Shown: piece after piece, positions 8,621-16,198 of the stretch
Position numbering within the stretch: the stretch's first letter is position 1
How the letters are laid out: each line of letters begins with the position of its first letter
NCBI GenBank assembly: GCA_027452025.1
Contig: DAIDHI010000067.1
Span: forward strand, 1 to 47,317
DNA from: Elusimicrobiota bacterium
Lineage (GTDB): Bacteria; Elusimicrobiota; Elusimicrobia; UBA1565; UBA9628
Direction of reading: 5' to 3'
DNA length: 47,317 nt
The notes under the pieces: model-generated
Told to the model about the DNA's origin: nothing
Seen by the model: the letters and a program-made list of their open reading frames with translations, nothing else
Databases searched by the model: none
Program-made: the position numbers and the translations under genes

Positions 8621-9174
8621 GGATCTACACCAAGACCGGCGATCAAGGCCAGACGGGCCTGTGGGGCGGGGCGCGCGTGCCCAAGAGCCATCCCCGCGTG
8701 GCCGCTTACGGCGACGTCGACGAGCTCAATTGCGAGCTGGGCGCGGTCTTGGCGTCGCTGCCTTCCGACGAGGGATTCTCGCCCCTGCGCCGGACGCTGG
8801 CCCGCATCCAGGCGGAGCTGTTCTCGGTCGGAGCCGTTCTGGCGACGCCGCAGGATAAGGCATCCAAGGCGGCCGTCGGCCAGGACGCCGTCGCGGCTCT
8901 CGAGCGCGAGATCGACGCCTGGACGGCCGAACTGCCCGCGCTCGAGCATTTCATCCTGCCGGGCGGCGCCGCCGCGGGCGCCGCCCTGCACGTCGCGCGC
9001 GCCGTCTGCCGGCGCGCCGAGCGCTCCGTCGTCGCTCTGGCCGGCGGGGAGAAGGTGCCCTCCGAGATCGTCGTCTACCTGAACCGCCTGTCCGACCATC
9101 TCTTCACGGCCGCGCGCTGGGTCAACGCCAAGCAAGGCCGCGCGGAGACGCCGTGGCAGGGCCCGTCCGCCTGA
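8614..9174 (+). CDS. pduO: PduO-type ATP:cob(I)alamin adenosyltransferase
   Basis: A 186-residue enzyme that makes adenosylcobalamin from cob(I)alamin and ATP. The N-terminus (M-VRIYTKTGDQGQTGLWGG) is the family ATP-binding signature, followed by AAYGDVDELNCELG. The C-terminal YLNRLSDHLFTAARW helix carries the conserved Arg and Asp of the trimer active site. Length is normal. ATG at 8614 overlaps the peptidase stop. No other cobalamin gene or B12-dependent enzyme is in the window, so the consumer (for example methylmalonyl-CoA mutase) must lie elsewhere. Confidence 0.95.
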   Translation: MVRIYTKTGDQGQTGLWGGARVPKSHPRVAAYGDVDELNCELGAVLASLPSDEGFSPLRRTLARIQAELFSVGAVLATPQDKASKAAVGQDAVAALEREIDAWTAELPALEHFILPGGAAAGAALHVARAVCRRAERSVVALAGGEKVPSEIVVYLNRLSDHLFTAARWVNAKQGRAETPWQGPSA

Positions 9175-9205
9175 GGACGCCCGGCCTAGGCTCGTCGAGA
9201 CCGGT

Positions 9206-10444
9206 TCAAGCCGCGGCGACGTCGGCTTCGAGGTCCTGGGCGAGCTTGCGGCGCGGCGGGGCTTCGACGCGGGAAGCGAACCAGACCCAGGGCAGGCAGG
9301 CGGCCAGCAGGACCCAATAGAGCACGTAGCGCCCGTGTCCGAGGGCGAAGCCCCCCAGCGCTCCGCCGCAGAAGTTTCCCAGGCATTGGGACATGTTGAA
9401 CAGGCCCATCGCGCTGCCCCGCAGTTCCTCCGGGGCGAAGCGCGACACAAGCGACGGCAGCACCGGCTCCATGAGGTTGAAGCCCACGAAGTAGACGATG
9501 AGCCCCGCCGCCGTCAGGCGAGCGCTTCCCGGCGAGAAGGCCAGGACGGCCAGGCCGGCGGCGGCCAGCGTCAAGCCGGCGGCCAGCAGCGTGCGCAGCC
9601 TCTGCTTGGCCTCGGCAAAACCCATGGCAGGAAGCATGATGAAGCCGGCGAGCAGGATCATCGGCAGGTAGACGTGCCAGATGCCGCGGCGGCTCCAGTG
9701 ATCGAGCAGGATCGCGGGCGTCACCACCCAGACGGCCGTCAGGCCCATATGCATCAGCAGCATCACCGCGTCCAGAGAGACCAGGTTGCGGTCGCGCAGC
9801 ACGATGGCGAGGTTGCCGCGCGTGACGGCGGCGGCGCGCTTCGGCGGGCGGCTGGGGATCAAGGCGAGCACGTAGACGATGGCGAAAGCGTCCAGGGCGG
9901 CCAGGACCCAGAAAAGGAACGGAACCCCGTGGCGGGCGGCGAGGATCGGCCCGACCACGAAGCCCAGGGTGAAGCTCAGGCCGATGCCGATGCCCACGAA
10001 AGCCATGGCCCGGCCGCGCACCTCGTCGCGAGTGAGATCGGCGATCAGCGCCAGGATCACCGACGAAATGGCGCCCAGGCCCTGAAGGAATCGGCCCGCG
10101 AGCAGCCCGTAGATGCCGTGCGACAGGGCGGCCAGCATGCTGCCGCCGACGTAGATGAGCAGGCCCGCCACGATCACGGGCTTGCGGCCGAAGCGGTCGG
10201 AAAGGATCCCGGCCGGGGCCTGCATGATCATCTGCGCCAGGCCGTAGAAGCCGACGGCCAGACCGGCCAGGAAGGGCGTGGAGCCGCGCAGGCCCAGCGC
10301 GTAGACGCTTAGGACGGGCAGGACGAGAAACAGCCCCAGCAGCCGCAGCGCGATGACTCCGGAGAGGCCGCCCACATGGCGCATCTCCTCGTTGGTGAGG
10401 CCGACGCCGCGACGCAGGGTGGACTGGGCTGACATGCTCGACAT
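9206..10444 (-). CDS. MFS efflux-type transporter (12 TM, YajR-like)
   Basis: A major facilitator of about 412 residues with 12 predicted helices. Motif A is clear after helix 2 (GILSDRFGRKPV), and the 4th-5th helices carry GRFLQGLGAI and GIGIGLSFTLGFVVGP, typical of drug:proton antiporters. A charged loop (SRPPKRAAAV) separates the two halves. The second half has the related VSRFAPEELRGSAMGLF. Substrate cannot be read from sequence. I start it at the ATG at 10444; an in-frame TTG three bases earlier and an ATG at 10432 are alternatives. No Shine-Dalgarno is visible. It faces away from the DUF1189-type gene across about 20 bases and converges with the adenosyltransferase. Confidence 0.9.
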   Translation of the reverse strand: MSSMSAQSTLRRGVGLTNEEMRHVGGLSGVIALRLLGLFLVLPVLSVYALGLRGSTPFLAGLAVGFYGLAQMIMQAPAGILSDRFGRKPVIVAGLLIYVGGSMLAALSHGIYGLLAGRFLQGLGAISSVILALIADLTRDEVRGRAMAFVGIGIGLSFTLGFVVGPILAARHGVPFLFWVLAALDAFAIVYVLALIPSRPPKRAAAVTRGNLAIVLRDRNLVSLDAVMLLMHMGLTAVWVVTPAILLDHWSRRGIWHVYLPMILLAGFIMLPAMGFAEAKQRLRTLLAAGLTLAAAGLAVLAFSPGSARLTAAGLIVYFVGFNLMEPVLPSLVSRFAPEELRGSAMGLFNMSQCLGNFCGGALGGFALGHGRYVLYWVLLAACLPWVWFASRVEAPPRRKLAQDLEADVAAA

Positions 10445-10458
10445 CAATGGTATATAAT
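10429..10458 (+). promoter_or_regulatory. Candidate sigma-70-type promoter for the DUF1189-type gene
   Basis: CTGACA at 10429-10434 and a perfect TATAAT at 10453-10458 are separated by 18 bases. The expected transcription start falls at or within a few bases of the ATG at 10465, so the mRNA would be leaderless or nearly so. The -35 lies inside the 5' end of the divergent MFS gene. Confidence 0.5.
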
Positions 10459-10464
10459 TCGTCG

Positions 10465-11265
10465 ATGTTCGTCCTAGACCCGATCAACAGCATCACCAGC
10501 GTCAACTTCTACCGGAAAGTGGCCCAGCAGTCCGCGCGGCGCACGGTGCTATACCTGGTCTACGTGGCGCTGCTGTTCTCCGTGGCGGCGGCGACGGCGA
10601 TCAAGCTGCGCGTCGGCCCGGCCCTCGACGAGACCTTTCACTGGCTCGAGACCTCCGTCCCCACGCTTCAATTCTCCAACGGCAAGCTGACGTCCGATGC
10701 GCCCATGCCCGTCACCCTGCGGCACCCCGACTACAGCGACCTGGCCGTCACCATCGACACCAGCCGCGTCGAGCCGGTGACGCCCGAGATGCTCGAAAAG
10801 GACAGGCTCGCCGCCTACGTCACCTCCAATGCCGTCTACCTCCAGCAGGGCCAAGGCGAGGTTCGGGTCATCGATCTTTCGAAGTCCGCGACGAACCGGC
10901 CGGTCAAGATCGACGCCTCTTTCTTCGAGTCCTCGCGCCAGGTCCTCGATCGCGCGCTCTATCCCGTGTCCTTCGCGCTGGTCTTCCTGTTCTTCCTGGT
11001 CTGGAAGGCTCTCGCCTCGCTGTTTTACTCGCTGGTCGCAATGACGATCAACAATAGCGCGCAAACCCGGCTGAGCTACAGGCAGCTTTTGGGCATCGCC
11101 GTCTACGCCCAGACCCTGATCGTCCTGCTTCAGGGCATATTCCTCTTCATGCCCGTGGGCATGCCGGCGCCGGCCCTGGTGTCCCTGATCCTGACGAGCG
11201 TCTATATATGGCTTGCCGTCAAGCGCACTCAAACGCCGGACGCCCCGCCGCCCGCCGCCGCCTGA
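10465..11265 (+). CDS. DUF1189-type membrane protein
   Basis: A 266-residue membrane protein with one helix near the N-terminus (YLVYVALLFSVAAATAI), an extracytoplasmic domain of about 130 residues and three or four helices in the C-terminal third (YPVSFALVFLFFLVW and onward). The opening DPINSITSVNFYRKV, the central LRHPDYSDLAVTIDT and the C-terminal layout fit the DUF1189 family, whose function is unknown. I prefer the ATG at 10465 over the in-frame ATG at 10447, because the latter lies upstream of the candidate -10 box. The downstream lipoprotein gene overlaps its end, so the two are probably co-expressed. Confidence 0.7.
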   Translation: MFVLDPINSITSVNFYRKVAQQSARRTVLYLVYVALLFSVAAATAIKLRVGPALDETFHWLETSVPTLQFSNGKLTSDAPMPVTLRHPDYSDLAVTIDTSRVEPVTPEMLEKDRLAAYVTSNAVYLQQGQGEVRVIDLSKSATNRPVKIDASFFESSRQVLDRALYPVSFALVFLFFLVWKALASLFYSLVAMTINNSAQTRLSYRQLLGIAVYAQTLIVLLQGIFLFMPVGMPAPALVSLILTSVYIWLAVKRTQTPDAPPPAAA

Positions 11266-11750
11266 AGCTCTGGGCGCTGCCCGCCGCAGCCGCATTGCTG
11301 GTTTGGGGCTGCCGGCCGTTCTCCCGCGGGATGAAGATTTCCGGGGAAATCACGGTCGCCGCCCCCCTGGTCAGCCGCCTGCCGCGGGACAACTCGACTT
11401 TATTCATCGTGGTCACAAACCTCGGCGGAGTCCCCGTCGCCGTCAAGCGCATCGTCAATCCCCGATTTCCCGTGCGCTATCAGATGACGGACCAGGACTT
11501 GGTCGTCCCGGGGACCCACCCCGAGGATCCCCTCACCATCGAAGTCGAGATGAACAGCCACGGCAACGTCGGCGCCCCGGTCAAGGGCGACTTGGCGGGC
11601 GTCTATCCCGACGCGATCTCGAGCCGGCAATCGCGTGTCCATCTGCTCGTCGACCGCATCGTCGAGGACAAGGCGTCCTATCAAGTCACCTCGCGCGGCT
11701 GGCGGCGCCGTCCGGCCGAGAACGTGCCCTGGGCCGATCGCTACCGCTGA
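11208..11750 (+). CDS. Lipoprotein with a CcmI/CcmH C-terminal-like domain
   Basis: A 180-residue predicted lipoprotein: an Arg-rich start, a hydrophobic stretch (LWALPAAAALL) and a lipobox-like VWGC. The mature part, beginning near MKISGEITVAAPLVSRL, follows the pattern of the C-terminal domain of cytochrome c maturation protein CcmI: a 'dtlFvva' strand (NSTLFIVVTNLGG), 'P.Avkr' (VPVAVKRIVNPRFPV), 'mtdqdlm.pg' (MTDQDLVVPG) and a final GDLAG. In CcmI this domain binds apocytochrome c in the periplasm; here it stands alone and no other ccm gene is near. The ATG at 11208 lies 58 bases inside the preceding gene; no ATG occurs nearer the hydrophobic stretch. Family assignment is by motif memory and should be read as moderate. 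Confidence 0.6.
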   Translation: MACRQAHSNAGRPAARRRLKLWALPAAAALLVWGCRPFSRGMKISGEITVAAPLVSRLPRDNSTLFIVVTNLGGVPVAVKRIVNPRFPVRYQMTDQDLVVPGTHPEDPLTIEVEMNSHGNVGAPVKGDLAGVYPDAISSRQSRVHLLVDRIVEDKASYQVTSRGWRRRPAENVPWADRYR

Positions 11751-11765
11751 GCCTGGGAATAACGT

Positions 11766-11794
11766 CCGCGGCTCGCTGGCCGCTTCAGCCGCGG
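11766..11794 (+). other. Short inverted repeat after the CcmI-like gene
   Basis: CCGCGGCT (11766-11773) and AGCCGCGG (11787-11794) form an 8-bp stem with a 13-base loop. There is no T-run, so it is not a clear intrinsic terminator. Confidence 0.3.
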
Positions 11795-11829
11795 TCGAAC
11801 AACCCGTCGCCGACCGTCTGGAGCCGGTT

Positions 11830-12189
11830 TTGAGCGCCTCGAGCGACCGCGCCTTGGCCACGATCGTCAAAAGGATCGGCGAGACCAGGAAGAATCCGAA
11901 GGCTCTTTACTTCGGCGCCTACGTCGCGGATGGCTATGTGCACGTCGTCGAGATTTGGAGGGGCTGGGACGGCAACGGCCTGCCCATCGTTCGATTCAAG
12001 ATCGCCGAGTTGGAAAAGGCGGGGATCGGCACGAGACTCGTCGATAACCGGCTGGCCTTGGTCGACCTGTCCGCTCCCGGCCGGCCGGCGATCCCCGACC
12101 TTATGACCGGCGCGATTAAAACGGCCGCCATCCGCGTCATGACGCAGCGCAAGCTCCGGCGACAAACAGCCGCGCTGCGCTCGCTTTAG
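11830..12189 (+). CDS. Hypothetical protein
   Basis: The frame is open well upstream, but no ATG or GTG lies between the preceding gene and this region; TTG at 11830 is the most economical start and gives 119 residues. The readable core ALYFGAYVADGYVHVVEIW and GLPIVRFKIAELEKAG looks like an alpha/beta soluble domain with no signal peptide if started here. The C-terminus is basic. I do not recognise it. Its stop overlaps the end of the converging pmbA by 4 bases. A longer form starting inside the lipoprotein gene cannot be excluded. Confidence 0.5.
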   Translation: MSASSDRALATIVKRIGETRKNPKALYFGAYVADGYVHVVEIWRGWDGNGLPIVRFKIAELEKAGIGTRLVDNRLALVDLSAPGRPAIPDLMTGAIKTAAIRVMTQRKLRRQTAALRSL

Positions 12190-13541
12190 GCGACGCTCAA
12201 GCCGGCGACGCGGAAGGTCGGCGCGCCCATGCTGCCGTGGAAGGTCAGGTCGTCGGCCACGGCGTCGATGTTGGCGAGCAAGTCGAGCAGATTGCCGCTG
12301 ATCATCGCGTTTTTGACCGCCGGGCCGAGACGGCCTGCCGAAACGGCGAGCCCGCTGACGCCGATGGAGAATTCCCCGGAAATCGGATCGGCCATGTGCA
12401 TTCCCATGACGTCCAGGATGAGGATGCCGTCTTGCGTATCCTTGAGCACGGCGTCGCGGGAAAGCCCCCCGGGCGCCAGATAAAAGTTCGTGCTCGCCGG
12501 CGAGGGCAGCCCCCGGTAAGAACCCCGCGCGGCGCTCGCGTTGTTCTCGCCGCCCTCGCGATTAGCGGTGTAGGTGTCATAAAAGAACTCCCGCGCCACG
12601 CCCTGCTCGATGAGCACCTTGCGCTTGGTGGGAAGCCCCTCGTCGTCGAAGAGCGCGCTGGCCATGCCTTCCTTCATGCGGGGATCGTCGACAAAAGTAG
12701 CCAGCGAGGAGCCCACTTTCTTTCCGAGCCGGCCCGCCAGCAGCGACTTGCCGCGCTGGACCTGGTCGGCGCACAATAGGCCGGACACCAGCTCCAGGAA
12801 CTCGCCGGCGATCCAGGGGTCGAAGAGCACCGCGCGCCGGCCGCCCGGAAGCTTGCGCGATCCGAGCAAGGCTACGGTCCGCTCGGCGCACTCCCGCGCG
12901 ACGCGGGAAAAATCCAGGCGTTGCCGGCGCCGGCAGGATTGGAAAGCCGAGCCGACCTGCTGGTCCGCGCCGTCGCCGGCCAGAGCGGAGACGCCGACGC
13001 TGACCGAGCCCCCTGTCTCCCGCGTCAGCACGCCCAGGGTGCTCGCGATGACCACCTCACCCCGCGCCTCTTCATACCCCGCCCTCAAGACCGACTCGAT
13101 GCGCGGGTCGAAGCGGCGCACCGCCTCGTCCATCTCCAGGAGCCTGGGCTTGAGCGCCTCCCAGTCCTGCGCGAACAAGGAGGAATCGAGAAGGCCGGTC
13201 TCGAGCTCTGGGTCGGCCCGCGCAGCCTGGGGCGCGGGTAGCGCGCGCGCGGCGTCCGGGCGCTGGTGGGGCAGCTGCGCCGACGCCTGGCGATAAAGAT
13301 CGTCGAGGGCCTCGTGCGAGACCTCTCCGGCGCAGGCAAAGCCAAGACGCCCCCCCTGGAACAAGCGCAGGCCCATGCCCTGCAAAGCCGACTGCTCGAC
13401 GGCGTCGACGGCTCCGTCTCGCAGCTCAAGGCTGCGCTCTTCGCTGCGGGAGAGATAGAGCTCTCCTTCCATGCCCGGGAGCATATGCGCCTTCAGGCGC
13501 GACAGCAGTCCTTGCGCGGCGTCCCGCAGATCGGCGCTCAC
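12186..13541 (-). CDS. pmbA: TldE/PmbA family protein
   Basis: A 451-residue homologue of PmbA (TldE), the non-catalytic partner of the TldD metalloprotease, which matures modified peptides and degrades proteins. The N-terminal domain has GAVDAVEQSALQGMGLRLFQ and GRLGFA. The C-terminal domain has FYDTYTANREGGENNASAARG and GEFSIGVSGLAVSAGR, both diagnostic. The HExxxH zinc motif of TldD is absent: the corresponding helix reads AGEFLELVSGLL, which places it as TldE rather than TldD. GTG at 13541 overlaps the stop of the upstream small membrane protein (GTGA), and longer ATG-initiated readings run into that gene. It closes the 20-kb minus-strand block. No tldD is in the window. Confidence 0.9.
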   Translation of the reverse strand: MSADLRDAAQGLLSRLKAHMLPGMEGELYLSRSEERSLELRDGAVDAVEQSALQGMGLRLFQGGRLGFACAGEVSHEALDDLYRQASAQLPHQRPDAARALPAPQAARADPELETGLLDSSLFAQDWEALKPRLLEMDEAVRRFDPRIESVLRAGYEEARGEVVIASTLGVLTRETGGSVSVGVSALAGDGADQQVGSAFQSCRRRQRLDFSRVARECAERTVALLGSRKLPGGRRAVLFDPWIAGEFLELVSGLLCADQVQRGKSLLAGRLGKKVGSSLATFVDDPRMKEGMASALFDDEGLPTKRKVLIEQGVAREFFYDTYTANREGGENNASAARGSYRGLPSPASTNFYLAPGGLSRDAVLKDTQDGILILDVMGMHMADPISGEFSIGVSGLAVSAGRLGPAVKNAMISGNLLDLLANIDAVADDLTFHGSMGAPTFRVAGLSVA

Positions 13542-13789
13542 GGCCGGCCCAGCGCCGTGAGCCCCATATAAAGGAACAGGAAGCCGATGAGCAGGAAGAA
13601 GACGCCCCATTTCCGGCGCTCCAGGGCGATATAGGAATCGTTGAGGAGATAGTCGCGCAGGATGGCGTTCATCCGCTCGATGAGGTCCGGGCGATAGAGA
13701 TAGCCGAGCCCGAGCAAGAGGGAAACGAGGCCGAAGCCGACCTTGTAGCAGGCGTTCATGAACGCGGGATCACGCTGAAGGATCCCCAT
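13538..13789 (-). CDS. Small two-helix membrane protein
   Basis: An 83-residue protein with helices at about 16-31 (VGFGLVSLLLGLGYLY) and 63-80 (WGVFFLLIGFLFLYMGL) joined by a basic/acidic loop. Function unknown. The ATG at 13789 lies inside the 3' end of pth; an in-frame ATG at 13759 would give 73 residues and avoid overlap. Neither has a convincing Shine-Dalgarno. Position between pth and pmbA with overlaps at both ends indicates one transcript. Confidence 0.65.
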   Translation of the reverse strand: MGILQRDPAFMNACYKVGFGLVSLLLGLGYLYRPDLIERMNAILRDYLLNDSYIALERRKWGVFFLLIGFLFLYMGLTALGRP

Positions 13790-14333
13790 TAAAATGATTC
13801 ATGGCCGCTTCCAGGCCCTGCGCGGCCACCGCCTGCACGGCGTCGGCGGCCCTTTCGATGACGGACGCGAGCGCCGCTTCCTCATCCTTGCCGAATCGTC
13901 CCAGAACCCAGGCCGCCGAGTCAACCCCGGGCGGCTGCGGACCCACGCCGATGCGCAGGCGGGGAAAAGCGTCGGTGCCGAGGCACTCGATGAGCGACCG
14001 GACTCCGTTATGGCCGCCGGCCGAGCCCGACGGCCGCAGGCGCAATCGGCCCAGGGGCAAGGCGATCTCGTCGTAGCAAACGAGGATCTCCGCCGGCGAG
14101 ACCTTGTAGAACGCCGCCAGGGGCTGGACGAAGCGCCCGGAGTCGTTCATGAAGGTCAGCGGCTCGGCCAGGAGGACGCCGCCCTCCTGGCAATAGCGTC
14201 CCAGGCCCTTGAAGTCCTTCCAGCCGCCGGCTTCCCCGGCGAGGAATTCCACCAGCCGGAAGCCGACATTGTGGCGCGTGCGCTCGTATCTCGAGCCTGG
14301 GTTTCCCAAGCCGACGACCAAGCGCAGCGCCAC
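13770..14333 (-). CDS. pth: Peptidyl-tRNA hydrolase
   Basis: A 187-residue enzyme that recycles tRNA from prematurely released peptidyl-tRNA. Conserved active-site residues are visible: N11 (VVGLGNPG), H21 (TRHNVGF), the catalytic Asp88 in LVCYDEIALPLG, FMNDSG and the GGHNG loop. Length is normal. It follows rplY by 12 bases, the same pair order (rplY/ctc-pth) found in many bacteria including Bacillus and enterobacteria. Confidence 0.97.
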   Translation of the reverse strand: MALRLVVGLGNPGSRYERTRHNVGFRLVEFLAGEAGGWKDFKGLGRYCQEGGVLLAEPLTFMNDSGRFVQPLAAFYKVSPAEILVCYDEIALPLGRLRLRPSGSAGGHNGVRSLIECLGTDAFPRLRIGVGPQPPGVDSAAWVLGRFGKDEEAALASVIERAADAVQAVAAQGLEAAMNHFNGDPSA

Positions 14334-14345
14334 CGTTTCGTCGCC

Positions 14346-15095
14346 TTACTTGCCTTCCTTCTTCGCGGGCTCTTTGCCCTTCTCGGCGGCGGCAGCGGCC
14401 TTGGGCTGTTCCTTGACGAGCTTGCCTTCCTCGTCCTTCTTGCCCTTGGTGGACGCGACTTCCGGCTCCGCGCCGGCGGCGGCGGCGGCTCCCTCCGCGG
14501 GCGCGGCGGCGGCCGCGGCGGGCGCGGCGGCCACCTCCTCCTTGACCTGGCTGACGTGGACGACGATGTGCTCGGCCGCGTCCAGAACCTCGATGCCCTC
14601 GGCGACCTTGAGGTCCTTGACGGAAAGGTGCTGGTTGATCTCGAGGCCGGAGATGTCCACTTCGATCGCCTGCGGGATCTTGGCCGGGAGGGCGCGGATG
14701 CGCAGCTCGCGCAACTCGTGCTGCAGCACGCCGCCGGAGGTCTTGACGCCGGGGGCCTCGCCCACGACGTGGAGCGGAACGCGCGCCTCGATCTTCTCCG
14801 TCATCGAAATGCGCTGAAAGTCGGCGTGCACGGGCCGGTCGGTGACCGGATGACGCTGCAGCTCCTTGAGGATGACCGTCTCCTGGTCCTTGCCGACCTC
14901 GAGATGCAGGATGGCGTTGATGCCGCCCTTTTTGCGGGCGGCCAGCAGCTCCCGCTCCGAGAGCGCCACCTCGACGGCCGGCTTGCTGCCGCCGTAGATG
15001 ACTCCGGGAATCTTCGAGGAAGCGCGCAGCCCCGAGAGCACTTTCTTGGTGCTCTTGCCGTCGCGCTTCTCAACCTGCAGCTTGATCTCTTCCAT
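14346..15095 (-). CDS. rplY: 50S ribosomal protein L25/general stress protein Ctc
   Basis: A 249-residue two-domain L25 (Ctc type) that binds 5S rRNA. Domain 1 has the SSKIPGVIYGGSK motif; domain 2 (TL5 beta domain) follows to about residue 185. The last 65 residues are an Ala/Lys/Glu/Pro tail, a common but variable extension. ATG at 15095 is preceded by TAAGGAGAC (15112-15104), a strong ribosome-binding site that touches the end of a long palindrome. Confidence 0.97.
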   Translation of the reverse strand: MEEIKLQVEKRDGKSTKKVLSGLRASSKIPGVIYGGSKPAVEVALSERELLAARKKGGINAILHLEVGKDQETVILKELQRHPVTDRPVHADFQRISMTEKIEARVPLHVVGEAPGVKTSGGVLQHELRELRIRALPAKIPQAIEVDISGLEINQHLSVKDLKVAEGIEVLDAAEHIVVHVSQVKEEVAAAPAAAAAAPAEGAAAAAGAEPEVASTKGKKDEEGKLVKEQPKAAAAAEKGKEPAKKEGK

Positions 15096-15113
15096 AACGG
15101 TCAGTCTCCTTAG

Positions 15114-15172
15114 GGTGTCAGACGTTGACTTGTTGACTTGGTGATCAAGTCAACAAGTCAACGTCTGACACC
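15114..15172. repeat. Palindrome family member, prs-rplY junction
   Basis: Perfect 27-base inverted repeat (15114-15140 and 15146-15172) around a 5-base loop. Outer ends are GGTGTCAGACGTTGACTT and its complement. It is identical over the arms to the copy at 33685-33745. It fills most of the gap between the prs stop and the rplY ribosome-binding site. No T-run follows on the transcribed strand. Confidence 0.95.
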
Positions 15173-15181
15173 AGCCTAGTC

Positions 15182-16198
15182 TCACACGAATAGTGCGCTG
15201 ATAGACTTGCCTTGGTGATTCCTGGAAATCGCCTCGCCCATGAGCGGTGCGATCGAAAGAACCTTGATCTTGCCGCCCTCCAGGGAATGGACGGGGATCG
15301 AGTCCGTCAAAATCATCTCCTCGAGCGCCGACTTCTCGACGAGATCGCGCGCCGCGCCGGAGAGGACGCCGTGCACGCAGGCCGCGTAGACCTTGAGCGC
15401 GCCCTGCTCGCGGATCTTCTGGGCGACCTTGGTGAGCGTGCCGCCCGTGTCCACCATGTCGTCGACGATAAGGGCGTTCTTGCCCGCCACGTCGCCGATG
15501 ATGTTGTAGACCGAGGCCTCGTTGGGCCGCGGGCGCCGCTTGTCGATGATGACCAGGTCCACGCCCAGGCGCTTGGCGAAGGCCCGCGCGCGCTCCACCC
15601 CGCCCACGTCGGGCGACACGACGACGATGTTCTTGAGCCCCTTGTTGCGGATATAGTCGAGAACGATCGGAGCGGCGTAGAGATGGTCGACGGGAATGTC
15701 GAAGAAGCCCTGGATCTGCGCCGCGTGAAGGTCCATCGTGATGACGCGGTTGGCGCCGGAGGTCGTCATCAGGTTGGCGACGAGCTTGGAGGAGATCGGC
15801 ACGCGCGGAGAGGTCTTGCGGTCGGCGCGGGCATAGCCGAAGTACGGGACGACGGCCGTGATGCGCCCGGCCGAGGCGCGCCGCAGGGCGTCGATCATGA
15901 CGAGGAGTTCCATGAGGTTCTCGTTGACCGGGCGGCAGGTGGGCTGCACGACGTAGCAGTCGCAGCCGCGAACGTTCTCGTCGATCTGCACGTTGATCTC
16001 GCCGTCGGCGAAGCGCCCGACGTGCGATTCGCCGCAGGGCACGCCGAGATAGCGGCAGATGTCCTCGGCCAAGGGCCGGTTGGCGTTTCCGGAAAAGATC
16101 TTCAAGTGCTGGAACAGCTTCACGCCGTCAACGAACCGGGTCTCTTCCTTGGTCTTCGTCGGTGGCATGCTCCTTCGCTCCAAGACGGCCTTGGCCAT
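15182..16198 (-). CDS. prs: Ribose-phosphate pyrophosphokinase (PRPP synthetase)
   Basis: Makes PRPP from ribose 5-phosphate and ATP for nucleotide, His and Trp synthesis. Key motifs: GRFADGEINVQI, the ATP loop YFGYARADRK, the metal-binding DLHAAQIQGFF, and the PRPP-binding loop ALIVDDMVDTGGTL. The C-terminus SISALFV is the family ending. The ATG at 16198 shares a base with the glmU stop (TAATG); it adds a 25-residue tail before the usual start, so the ATG ten codons later is also possible. 338 residues against about 315 for the family. Confidence 0.96.
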   Translation of the reverse strand: MAKAVLERRSMPPTKTKEETRFVDGVKLFQHLKIFSGNANRPLAEDICRYLGVPCGESHVGRFADGEINVQIDENVRGCDCYVVQPTCRPVNENLMELLVMIDALRRASAGRITAVVPYFGYARADRKTSPRVPISSKLVANLMTTSGANRVITMDLHAAQIQGFFDIPVDHLYAAPIVLDYIRNKGLKNIVVVSPDVGGVERARAFAKRLGVDLVIIDKRRPRPNEASVYNIIGDVAGKNALIVDDMVDTGGTLTKVAQKIREQGALKVYAACVHGVLSGAARDLVEKSALEEMILTDSIPVHSLEGGKIKVLSIAPLMGEAISRNHQGKSISALFV

